A DNA stretch of 5,720 bases from DATACN01 sp038215095 (GTDB lineage: Bacteria; Actinomycetota; Thermoleophilia; Solirubrobacterales; Thermoleophilaceae). The DNA lies in contig JBBQRG010000116.1 in the NCBI GenBank assembly GCA_038215095.1, positions 1 to 5,720 of the forward strand, in the 5' to 3' direction. The notes beneath the pieces are model-generated. The model did not search any database. It was given only the letters and a program-made list of their open reading frames with translations, and had not been told where the DNA came from. The translations under genes were made by a program, and so were the position numbers. Shown here piece after piece: positions 1 to 5,470 of this stretch (positions within the stretch are counted from its first letter, which is position 1; each line of letters starts with the position of its first letter).

Positions 1-384
1 CGCCGCGTGGGCAAGCTGCTGCTGCCGCTCGTGCCGCTGGCCGCCCGCAGCGCGGGCGTTAGGCGAGCGCTGCTGAAGAGCGTGATGGTGCGCCCGGAGC
101 GGGTGCCGCCGGAAGCGGCCACGCGGCTGGTTCGCGCGTACCTCACCGCCCCCGGCTTCAAGGCCGCGAACTCCGCAATGCGCGCGACGGTGTTCGCCGG
201 CATCGAGGAGATCGAGGTGCCGATCACGCTCGCCTGGGCCGACCACGACCGCCTGGTGGCCCGACCGAAGCGCGCACCGGCCGGCGCGCGCATGGTCACG
301 CTGCACGACTGCGGCCACGTACCCACCTGGGACGGTCCCGAGCAGGTCACGCGGCTGCTCCTCTCGTCGGGCACCCCGGCCTAG
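1..384 (+). CDS. Alpha/beta-fold hydrolase, C-terminal part (5' end outside window)
   Basis: The frame is open from the first base to a TAG at 382-384, so the gene begins upstream; the GTG at base 7 is probably internal. The visible 127 codons look like the end of an alpha/beta hydrolase. A strand ending in WADHDRLV carries the likely catalytic acid (Asp codon 247-249). A later CGHVPTWDGPEQV segment carries the catalytic His (codon 316-318), followed by the final helix. The part before them (about bases 7-200) is helical and fits a cap or lid. The serine nucleophile elbow (GxSxG) would lie upstream and is not seen, so substrate and activity cannot be assigned. It is followed after 18 bases by a flavin monooxygenase on the same strand and in the same frame, suggesting co-transcription. 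Family assignment is fairly sure; specific function is unknown. Confidence 0.8.
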   Translation, partial: RRVGKLLLPLVPLAARSAGVRRALLKSVMVRPERVPPEAATRLVRAYLTAPGFKAANSAMRATVFAGIEEIEVPITLAWADHDRLVARPKRAPAGARMVTLHDCGHVPTWDGPEQVTRLLLSSGTPA

Positions 385-402
385 GGGATACTGCGCGGCG
401 CA

Positions 403-1632
403 ATGGAAGCGCCCGCAAGCGAACCTCGCGAGGCCATCGTGATCGGCGCCGGGCCCGCCGGCCTGGCCACCGCGGCCACGCTCAAGCTGGCCGGCGTTCC
501 GAGCGTCGTGCTCGACCGCGCCGAAGCGGTGGGCTCGGCCTGGCGCACGCACTACGAGCGCCTGCACCTGCACACGGTCCGCTGGCTGTCGAACCTGCCC
601 GGCTACCCGATCCCCCGCCGCCACGGGCGCTGGGTGGCGCGCGACGGCGTGGTGTCCTACCTCGAGGACTACGCCCGCCACCACGAGCTCGACGTGCGCC
701 TGGGCACGGAGGTGCAGCGAATCGAGCGCGACGGGGACCGCTGGCGCGTACGCACGAGCAGCGGCGACCTGACCGCTCCCTACGTGGTGGTGGCGAGCGG
801 CTTCAACCACACGCCGCGACTGCCGGACCTACCGGGCCGCGACGGCTTCGAGGGCGAGCTTCTGCACGCGAAGAGCTATCGCAACGCGGAGCCCTACCGC
901 GACCGCGACGTGCTGGTGGTGGGCACAGGCAACACCGGCGCGGAGATCGCCGTGGACCTGGTGGAGCAGGGCGCCGCCCGCGTGCGGGTGGCCGTCCGCA
1001 CGCCGCCGCACATCCTGCCGCGCGCCGCCATGGGAATGCCCGGCCAACTCGTGGGCGTGATGATCAGGCGCCTGCCGGCCAGGCTGGCCGACGCGATCAT
1101 CCGCAACAACCAGCGTGTCTTCATCGGCGACCTCGCCGACAAGGGCCTGCCGGTGCCGTCCGAGGGCGTCTACAGCCGCATGCTGCGCACCGGCGGGGTG
1201 CCGATCCTCGACATCGGCTTCGCCAAGCTCGTCCAGCGCGGCGAGGTCGAGATCGTGGGCGCGGTCGAGGGCTTCGACCGCCGCGACGTGCTGCTGGCGG
1301 GCGGCGAGCGCATACAGCCCGACGCGGTGATCGCCGCGACCGGCTACAGCCGCGGCCTGGAGCCGCTGGTGGGCCACCTGGGCGTTCTCGACGAGCGCGA
1401 GCGGCCCGTGGTTCACGGCCCCTACACCGAGCGCGACGCGCCCGGGCTGCACTTCATCGGCTTCTCCGATCCGATCAGCGGCATGTTCCGCGAGATCAAC
1501 ATCGACGCCTGGAAGATCGCCCGCGCGATCGCCGATGATCGCCGCGGCCCGCCGGCCAACATCACCCACCGCCCGGGCCCGCTCGGCGACCGTGCGCTGG
1601 CGAAGCTCTCCGTGCGTTTGCGCTCGCCCTGA
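403..1632 (+). CDS. YUCCA/FMO-like flavin-dependent NAD(P)H monooxygenase
   Basis: A complete 409-residue soluble protein with the class B flavin monooxygenase layout. The FAD-binding GAGPAG lies at residues 15-20. The FMO signature FxGxxxHxxxY is at 149-159 (FEGELLHAKSY). The NADPH-binding GTGNTG is at 174-179, and an ATGY motif at 312-315. The segment YERLHLHT near residue 50 and GVPILDIG (265-272) resemble plant YUCCA indole-3-pyruvate monooxygenases, as does the overall length. Such enzymes use NADPH and O2 to form a flavin hydroperoxide that oxygenates a small substrate. Substrate here is unknown; indole-3-pyruvate, a ketone (Baeyer-Villiger) or a soft nucleophile are all possible. The ATG at 403 is chosen because the FAD motif begins only 14 residues later and an in-frame stop sits at 382. 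No good ribosome site precedes it (an AGGGG lies about 15 bases upstream). It probably shares a transcript with the upstream hydrolase. Confidence 0.88.
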   Translation: MEAPASEPREAIVIGAGPAGLATAATLKLAGVPSVVLDRAEAVGSAWRTHYERLHLHTVRWLSNLPGYPIPRRHGRWVARDGVVSYLEDYARHHELDVRLGTEVQRIERDGDRWRVRTSSGDLTAPYVVVASGFNHTPRLPDLPGRDGFEGELLHAKSYRNAEPYRDRDVLVVGTGNTGAEIAVDLVEQGAARVRVAVRTPPHILPRAAMGMPGQLVGVMIRRLPARLADAIIRNNQRVFIGDLADKGLPVPSEGVYSRMLRTGGVPILDIGFAKLVQRGEVEIVGAVEGFDRRDVLLAGGERIQPDAVIAATGYSRGLEPLVGHLGVLDERERPVVHGPYTERDAPGLHFIGFSDPISGMFREINIDAWKIARAIADDRRGPPANITHRPGPLGDRALAKLSVRLRSP

Positions 1633-1643
1633 AGCGGGAAAGG

Positions 1644-1673
1644 TTGACGCCGCAAGCTTTTCGGTGGTATATT
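1644..1673 (+). promoter_or_regulatory. Sigma70-type promoter of the yceI operon
   Basis: TTGACG (1644-1649) and TATATT (1668-1673) are separated by 18 bases, close to the housekeeping consensus and strikingly AT-rich for this GC-rich window. It lies directly after the monooxygenase stop at 1632. The predicted start of transcription is near 1680, giving a leader of about 40 bases before the ATG at 1721. No other promoter in the window is as clear. Confidence 0.8.
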
Positions 1674-1687
1674 GATTGCGCAAGCAA
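1672..1687. promoter_or_regulatory. Palindromic operator candidate over the yceI promoter
   Basis: TTGATTGCGCAAGCAA is a 16-bp inverted repeat with a single mismatched pair (1675/1684); its core TTGCGCAA (1676-1683) is perfect. It overlaps the last two bases of the -10 box and the predicted transcription start, the usual place for a repressor that blocks RNA polymerase. Length and symmetry fit a dimeric winged-helix repressor such as MarR, and a MarR gene lies about 1.6 kb away at 3306-3797. That this MarR binds here is inference. Confidence 0.62.
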
Positions 1688-1707
1688 CTTTCTACCCGGC
1701 CCAACCT

Positions 1708-1712
1708 AGGAG
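1708..1712 (+). promoter_or_regulatory. Ribosome binding site deciding the yceI start
   Basis: AGGAG lies 8 bases before the ATG at 1721. It rules out the in-frame TTG at 1676, which falls inside the promoter/operator and would be upstream of or at the transcription start. Confidence 0.8.
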
Positions 1713-1720
1713 CAGCGCAA

Positions 1721-2254
1721 ATGACTTCCGAGCAGCAGACCCAGCAGGCACTACCCACCGGCACCTGGAACGCCGACCCCGTGCATTCGGCAGTCGGCTT
1801 CGCCGTCGACTACCTGGCCGGCACCTTCCAGGGCACGTTCTCGAAGTTCGAGGCTTCCGTCAGCGATGGTCAGCTGCGCGGATCGGCCGAGGTCGCGAGC
1901 GTTCACGTCCAGGACGAGAACCTGGAGGCCCACCTTCAGAGCCCAGACTTCTTCGACGCCGAGCGCAACCCGCGGCTCAGCTTCGAGTCGCGCGACATCG
2001 TCCGCTCCGGCGACGACCTGACGATCCAGGGCGAGATCACGCTCAAGGGCCACACCGAGCCCGTCGAGATTCAGGGCCACATCACCGACCCGCTGGCGGA
2101 CCCGTACGGCGGCGAGCGCTTCGGCCTCCAGCTGGAGACCACCGTGGAGCGCACGCAGTTCGGCATCAGCTGGAACAACCCGCTCCCGAGCGGCGACAAG
2201 GCGCTCTCGGACGACGTGACGATCATCGTCGGCCTGCAGCTCGTGAAGGCCTAG
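1721..2254 (+). CDS. yceI: YceI-family polyisoprenoid-binding protein
   Basis: A 177-residue protein matching the single-domain YceI family, a lipocalin-like beta barrel that binds long isoprenoid chains such as polyprenyl or quinone tails. The family's opening signature is present as GTWNADPVHSAVGF (residues 14-27). Later parts read as alternating strands with family-typical stretches: SPDFFDAERNPRLSFES in the middle, then the ITLKGHTEPVE strand pair, and TTVERTQFGISWNNPLP before the last strand. E. coli YceI is periplasmic with a signal peptide; this copy has a polar, Gln-rich N terminus and no signal peptide or membrane segment, so it is likely cytoplasmic. It is first in an operon with an FMN reductase 2 bases downstream and has its own promoter and operator. 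Binding of a quinone or isoprenoid is family knowledge; the stress role is inferred from context. Confidence 0.92.
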   Translation: MTSEQQTQQALPTGTWNADPVHSAVGFAVDYLAGTFQGTFSKFEASVSDGQLRGSAEVASVHVQDENLEAHLQSPDFFDAERNPRLSFESRDIVRSGDDLTIQGEITLKGHTEPVEIQGHITDPLADPYGGERFGLQLETTVERTQFGISWNNPLPSGDKALSDDVTIIVGLQLVKA

Positions 2255-2256
2255 CC

Positions 2257-2817
2257 ATGCAGGTGCTCGGCATCAGCGGCAGCCTGCGCCGCGACTCGCA
2301 CAACACCAAGCTGCTTCGCGCGGCGGGTGAGCTCGTCGAGGCGCAGGCTGGTGCCGAGTTCGTCCTCTACGAGGACCTGAAGGCGATACCGCCCTACGAC
2401 GCGGACGACGACGTCAGCGATGGGCCGGCCGCCGTGGCGTCGCTGCGCAAGGCGATCGACGAGGCGGAAGCGGTCGTGTTCGCCACGCCCGAGTACAACT
2501 CGTCGATTCCCGGCCAGCTGAAGAACGCGATCGACTGGGCCTCCCGGCCCCTCGCGACCAACGTGCTTCGCAACAAGCCCGTGGCCGTCGTCGGTGCCTC
2601 CACTGGGATGTTCGGAGCCGTGTGGGCGCAGGCGGAGCTGCGCAAGGTGCTGGCCGCCACTGGCGCGCGCGTGGTCGAGGGCGAGGTGGCCGTCGGCCAC
2701 GCACACGAGCGCTTCGACGAGCAGGGCCGCCTGAACGATTCGACTCTCCTGGAGGCCCTCCGGGACACGCTGTCCCTGGTGCGGGCCGAGCTGCGGCCCG
2801 CCGTCGTGGCCGCCTAG
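2257..2817 (+). CDS. NADPH-dependent FMN reductase (flavodoxin-fold quinone/chromate reductase type)
   Basis: A 186-residue flavodoxin-like protein of the NADPH-dependent FMN reductase family (ChrR/YieF/SsuE-like). The phosphate-binding loop GSLRRDSHN is at residues 8-16. The family hallmark PEYNSSIPGQLKNAIDW spans 78-94, and GASTGMFG (113-120) forms the second flavin loop. Members use FMN and NAD(P)H to reduce quinones, chromate, azo compounds or free flavin; two-electron quinone reduction is the best-supported guess here. The ATG at 2257 is preceded by GAAGG (2245-2249) inside the last yceI codons, and the stop-to-start gap is 2 bases, so the two genes are co-transcribed and probably co-regulated. 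Its stop TAG (2815-2817) overlaps the stop of the convergent cupin gene. Pairing with an isoprenoid binder suggests action on quinones. Exact substrate is unproven. Confidence 0.92.
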   Translation: MQVLGISGSLRRDSHNTKLLRAAGELVEAQAGAEFVLYEDLKAIPPYDADDDVSDGPAAVASLRKAIDEAEAVVFATPEYNSSIPGQLKNAIDWASRPLATNVLRNKPVAVVGASTGMFGAVWAQAELRKVLAATGARVVEGEVAVGHAHERFDEQGRLNDSTLLEALRDTLSLVRAELRPAVVAA

Positions 2818-3230
2818 GCGGCGGCCTCGGCCGCGGCGATCCCCGCCGGCAGCGCGCCGGGGGGTCCGAGCAGCTCGATCCCGTTCACCGCAGCGATCGC
2901 GGCCAGCGGAGCGGACTCATCCTCCGAGGGCCAGCCCTTCTCGGGCTCGGCGAGCGGCCTGCAGACCGCCATGCCGAAGTCGGCGAAGCGCGTGAGCTCG
3001 GTGATGTTCGTCATCAAGAGCCAGCGGGCGCTGGTGGTCTCGGTGCGCAGGGTGCGCGCCACGCCGCCGGGCGCTTCGATCACGTCACCGGGGTGCCCGG
3101 TCACCTGCTCGTCGCCCACGAAGAAGGTCACCACGCCGGCGAGCTCGCGGTAGCTCTCGTCCTCGTCGCGCGTGTGGAGAGGGGTCATCCATCCCTTTCC
3201 GGGGGCAGTGCGTTCGATCATCGCTCTCAT
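2814..3230 (-). CDS. Small cupin-fold protein with degenerate metal site
   Basis: About 138 residues when started at the ATG at 3230-3228. GTG at 3236 or ATG at 3221 (giving MIERTAPGKGW) are equally possible, since no start has a clear ribosome site. The N-terminal half is a single cupin barrel: PLHTRDEDESYRELAG corresponds to cupin motif 1 and PGDVIEAPGGVARTLRT to motif 2. In motif 1 the usual HxH appears as HTR, and in motif 2 the usual PxGxxH appears as PGGVAR, so at least two of the standard metal ligands are replaced by Arg. It may bind a ligand without metal, or use a different site. The C-terminal half is helical and Ala/Pro-rich. It lies about 75 bases downstream of marR on the same strand and could share its transcript. 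Function unknown. Confidence 0.8.
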   Translation of the reverse strand: MRAMIERTAPGKGWMTPLHTRDEDESYRELAGVVTFFVGDEQVTGHPGDVIEAPGGVARTLRTETTSARWLLMTNITELTRFADFGMAVCRPLAEPEKGWPSEDESAPLAAIAAVNGIELLGPPGALPAGIAAAEAAA

Positions 3231-3266
3231 AGGCACAGCATCCAGCCTGGGCGGCCGCCTGCCATC

Positions 3267-3277
3267 GGGGTGACCCC
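3267..3277. repeat. 11-bp perfect inverted repeat in the marR-cupin gap
   Basis: GGGGTGACCCC is symmetric around base 3272. It lies in the 75-bp gap between the marR stop and the cupin start, about 37-47 bases upstream of the cupin ATG. It could be a small operator for the cupin gene or chance in GC-rich DNA. No convincing -35/-10 pair was seen beside it and no T-run follows, so it is not called a terminator. Confidence 0.3.
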
Positions 3278-3305
3278 TAGACGGGCACCCGAGTCTTTCG
3301 ACCCC

Positions 3306-3797
3306 CTAGGCCGCGTCTTCGGCTGGTGAGCAGTCCTCGGCGTTGGCGCCCGGGTCCACGCCCGGCAGCCGGTCGAGCATGGCGGCGAGCTGGCCGAGTT
3401 CCTCGTCCTCGAAGCGCTCCTCGAGCAGCGCGCGAACGCTGGCGATGTGCGCCTTGGAGGCCTCGCTCAGCCTGGCCTTGCCGGCGTCGGTGAGCACCGA
3501 GTAGCTGGCGCGGGCGTCCGACGGGCAGGCCTGGCGCGCCACCAGCCCGCTGCGCTCCAGGCCGTCGAGCAAGCGCGTGACCCCGGAGGCCGTCAGGAGC
3601 AGGCTGTTGGCGAGATCCACGCGGCGCATCGGCTGGTCCTGGGCGCGCGACAGGCGAAGCAGCGCCTCGTAGGCGTTGATCGTGAGCCCGTGCTCCTGCT
3701 GGAGCTCGGCGCTCAGCTGGCGGGTGACCGCCGCGTGGGCGCGAAGCAGCCGCACGAACACCTCCAGGGCCGGCGATGTGGTCTGCGTACTCGCCAC
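3306..3797 (-). CDS. MarR-family winged-helix transcriptional regulator
   Basis: A 163-residue MarR protein when started at the GTG at 3797-3795 (protein beginning MASTQTTS). A GTG at 3833 would add 12 residues and run into the divergent gene's promoter. Features in order: a long N-terminal dimerisation helix (ALEVFVRLLRAHAAV), the helix-turn-helix with recognition helix around TASGVTRLLDGLER (about 69-82), the wing with PSDARASYSVLTDAGKARL (DAR at 94-96, the usual D-x-R), and a C-terminal dimerisation helix ending in an acidic tail. The two cysteines (about 91 and 156) could allow redox sensing, but this is speculative. A TAGATT -10-like box sits 10 bases before the GTG, so the message may be leaderless. 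MarR dimers bind 16-20 bp palindromes and release them when bound by small aromatic ligands or oxidised. Likely targets are its own promoter and the yceI operon. Confidence 0.9.
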   Translation of the reverse strand: MASTQTTSPALEVFVRLLRAHAAVTRQLSAELQQEHGLTINAYEALLRLSRAQDQPMRRVDLANSLLLTASGVTRLLDGLERSGLVARQACPSDARASYSVLTDAGKARLSEASKAHIASVRALLEERFEDEELGQLAAMLDRLPGVDPGANAEDCSPAEDAA

Positions 3798-3839
3798 CTT
3801 GACGCTCAATCTACCCGGGTTGCGATGATCCACGGCGCG
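3798..3839. promoter_or_regulatory. Divergent marR/esterase control region with palindrome
   Basis: Only 42 bases separate the chosen starts. On the minus strand TAGATT (complement of 3808-3813) is a good -10 box, with a predicted start near 3799-3801, just before the marR GTG. On the plus strand TTGACG (3799-3804) could be a -35 with GATGAT (3824-3829) as a weak -10 at 19-base spacing, giving a near-leaderless start at ATG 3840. The palindrome TTGACGCTCAA (3799-3809, perfect TTGA/TCAA arms) overlaps the marR -10 and the esterase -35, so one bound repressor could silence both. The promoter calls are tentative because the spacing and the marR -35 are poor. Confidence 0.45.
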
Positions 3840-4481
3840 ATGAGCTCACTCAGCTTCCAAGAGCGGCCGGCGGAAGGCGACCCCGAGGGCCTGCTGGTGC
3901 TCCACCACGGCCGCGGAGCCGACGAGCACGACCTGATCTCGCTGAGCGACGTGCTCGACCCGCAGCGCCGCCTGCACGTGGTCACGCCCCGGGCGCCGCT
4001 CACGCTGCCCGGCTGGCCCGGCTACCACTGGTACGTGGTGCCGCGGGTGGGCTACCCGGAGCCGGAGAGCTTCCGGGCGTCCTTTCAGGAGCTCGCCGGC
4101 TTCCACGACGACCTGTGGGAGCGCACGGGCCTGACGCCGGAGCGGACGGTGCTGGGCGGCTTCTCCATGGGCACGGTGATGAGCTACACGCTCGGGCTCG
4201 GCCCCGAGCGGCCGGCGCCGGCCGGCATTCTCGCGTTCTCGGGCTTCGTGCCGACGGTGGAGGGCTGGGAGCCCGACCTCGCCGGGCGCACGGGACTCCG
4301 GGCGTTCGTCGCGCACGGCCGCGGCGACCCGATCATCGGCGTCGAGTTCGGCCGCAGGGCCAAGGAGCTGCTGGAGGGCGCCGGCCTCGAGGTGGACTAC
4401 CACGAGTCCGACGTGGCCCACCAGATCGACCCGGCCAACGTGCCGAGCGCGGTCGAATGGATCGGTGCGACGCTCCCATGA
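3840..4481 (+). CDS. Carboxylesterase/lysophospholipase-like alpha/beta hydrolase (Abhydrolase_2)
   Basis: A 213-residue compact serine hydrolase of the phospholipase/carboxylesterase family, cytoplasmic (no signal peptide). The oxyanion-hole strand is VLHHGRG (20-26). The nucleophile elbow is GFSMG with Ser109, the acid is Asp163 in GRGDPIIG, and the His is 194 in VAHQID, so the whole triad is present. Length is typical (about 200-220). These enzymes cleave short acyl esters or lysophospholipids; the substrate here is unknown. The ATG at 3840 (MSSLSF) is preferred; an ATG at 3825 would add five residues and overlap an alternative marR start. Neither has a good ribosome site, which suggests a leaderless or near-leaderless message. 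Its stop overlaps the next gene's start as ATGA, so the two are translationally coupled. Confidence 0.9.
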   Translation: MSSLSFQERPAEGDPEGLLVLHHGRGADEHDLISLSDVLDPQRRLHVVTPRAPLTLPGWPGYHWYVVPRVGYPEPESFRASFQELAGFHDDLWERTGLTPERTVLGGFSMGTVMSYTLGLGPERPAPAGILAFSGFVPTVEGWEPDLAGRTGLRAFVAHGRGDPIIGVEFGRRAKELLEGAGLEVDYHESDVAHQIDPANVPSAVEWIGATLP

Positions 4482-5257
4482 CCCGCGCGGACATACACGC
4501 CTGGCTGATGGACATGGACGGCGTGCTCGTGCGAGAGGAGGAGGCGATCCCCGGCGCCGACCAGTTCCTGGGCCGGCTTCAGGAGCTCGAGATCCCGTTC
4601 CTCGTGCTCACGAACAACTCGATCTACACCCGTCGCGACCTCGCGGCTCGGCTGCGCACCAGCGGTCTCGCGGTCCCCGAGGAGGCCATCTGGACCTCGG
4701 CGCTCGCCACCGCGGACTTCCTACAGGACCAGCGGCCGGGGGGCAGCGCGTTCGTGGTGGGCGAGGCGGGCCTGACCACCGCGCTCCACCAGGTCGGCTA
4801 CACCCTTACCGAGCGCAGCCCGGACTACGTGGTGCTCGGCGAGACGCGCACCTACAGCTTCGAGCAGATCACGCGGGCCATCCGGCTGATCGGCGACGGC
4901 TCGCGGTTCATCGCCACCAACCCCGACCCCACCGGCCCCTCCCAGGCGGGCCCGCTTCCCGCAACGGGCTCCGTGGCCGCGCTCGTCAGCCGCGCGACCG
5001 GCGTTGCTCCTTACTTCGTCGGCAAGCCGAACCCGCTGATGATCCGCTCTGCGCTGAACGCGCTCGACGCACACTCCGAGAGCACGGTGATGATCGGCGA
5101 CCGGATGGACACGGACATAGTGGCCGGGCTGGAGGCGGGACTGGAAACGATCCTCGTGCTCACCGGCATCAGCACGAAGGCCGACATCGACAAGCACCCC
5201 TATCGGCCGGCTCGGATCGTCGACTCGGTGGCCGAGCTCGTCGAAGACCTGCCCTAG
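4478..5257 (+). CDS. HAD-IIA (NagD-like) sugar/glycerol-phosphate phosphatase
   Basis: A 259-residue haloacid dehalogenase-superfamily phosphatase of subfamily IIA. Motif I is DMDGVL with the nucleophile Asp12 and acid/base Asp14. Motif II is LTNNS with Thr45, motif III is the Lys of GKPNP (Lys183), and motif IV is GDRMDTD (207-213) with Mg-binding Asp208 and Asp213. The stretch between motifs II and III (about 60-180) is the C2-type cap that sets substrate choice. Relatives include NagD, 4-nitrophenylphosphatase and phosphoglycolate/glycerol-phosphate phosphatases; the exact substrate cannot be read from the sequence. The ATG at 4478 is fixed by the ATGA overlap with the esterase and by motif I falling at residue 12. 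Its stop TAG overlaps that of the convergent small gene. Coupling to a lipid/ester hydrolase could mean stepwise breakdown of phosphoester-containing lipids, but this is conjecture. Confidence 0.92.
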   Translation: MTRADIHAWLMDMDGVLVREEEAIPGADQFLGRLQELEIPFLVLTNNSIYTRRDLAARLRTSGLAVPEEAIWTSALATADFLQDQRPGGSAFVVGEAGLTTALHQVGYTLTERSPDYVVLGETRTYSFEQITRAIRLIGDGSRFIATNPDPTGPSQAGPLPATGSVAALVSRATGVAPYFVGKPNPLMIRSALNALDAHSESTVMIGDRMDTDIVAGLEAGLETILVLTGISTKADIDKHPYRPARIVDSVAELVEDLP

Positions 5258-5454
5258 GCGCGCTTCGAGCTCTTCGCGAGCTCGCCGGCGCGCCTGACCT
5301 CGGCCTGCCGGCGCCCGTCGGCCTTGACCTGGTCGTTGTGCTCGCGCTCCAGCTTGCCGGCCTTTCGGGTCTCGGCGTTCTTCTTCGCGATCTGCTCCCG
5401 GGCCGCCAACCAGGCAGCCTCGCCGCGCAGGGCGGGCTTCTCCCCTTCACTCAT
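5254..5454 (-). CDS. Small highly charged helical protein of unknown function
   Basis: A 66-residue protein (MSEGEKPALRG... ending KSSKRA). It has 17 Lys/Arg and 11 Asp/Glu, 13 Ala, no Cys and one Trp, so it is very hydrophilic and probably one long helix or coiled coil from about residue 11 to 60. There is no membrane segment or signal peptide. The ATG at 5454-5452 is supported by AAGGA (complement of 5462-5466) seven bases upstream. The frame stays open upstream to a possible start near 5535, but that extension has different composition (Cys, Pro, Trp) and would read through the ribosome site. The stop shares CTAG with the HAD gene. Basic surplus could mean nucleic-acid contact, and it is divergent from a cold-shock gene, but I do not recognise the family and assign no function. 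Confidence 0.7.
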   Translation of the reverse strand: MSEGEKPALRGEAAWLAAREQIAKKNAETRKAGKLEREHNDQVKADGRRQAEVRRAGELAKSSKRA

Positions 5455-5470
5455 GGGAACGTCCTTGCTG

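Noticed and set aside
829..1764. Long open frame antisense to the flavin monooxygenase
   Set aside because: Its translation is Ala/Arg/Val/His-rich low-complexity sequence without motifs, it would cross the yceI promoter, and the sense strand carries an unmistakable enzyme. Typical GC-rich shadow.
1672..2256. N-terminal extension of the FMN reductase frame upstream of 2257
   Set aside because: This stretch is out of frame with yceI and gives Arg/Pro-rich nonsense; the flavin-binding motif begins 8 residues after the ATG at 2257, which has its own ribosome site.
2815..2820. CCTAGG-type sites as a restriction or insertion signature
   Set aside because: They are explained by GCC-TAG gene ends followed by G; no target-site duplication or mobile gene is present.
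2622..3329. Plus-strand open frame over the FMN reductase end and cupin
   Set aside because: Gly/Arg-rich nonsense overlapping two well-supported genes, no ribosome site and no motif.
3447..3839. Upstream in-frame extension of the esterase
   Set aside because: It is the antisense of marR; the esterase fold begins after 3840 and the length from there matches the family.
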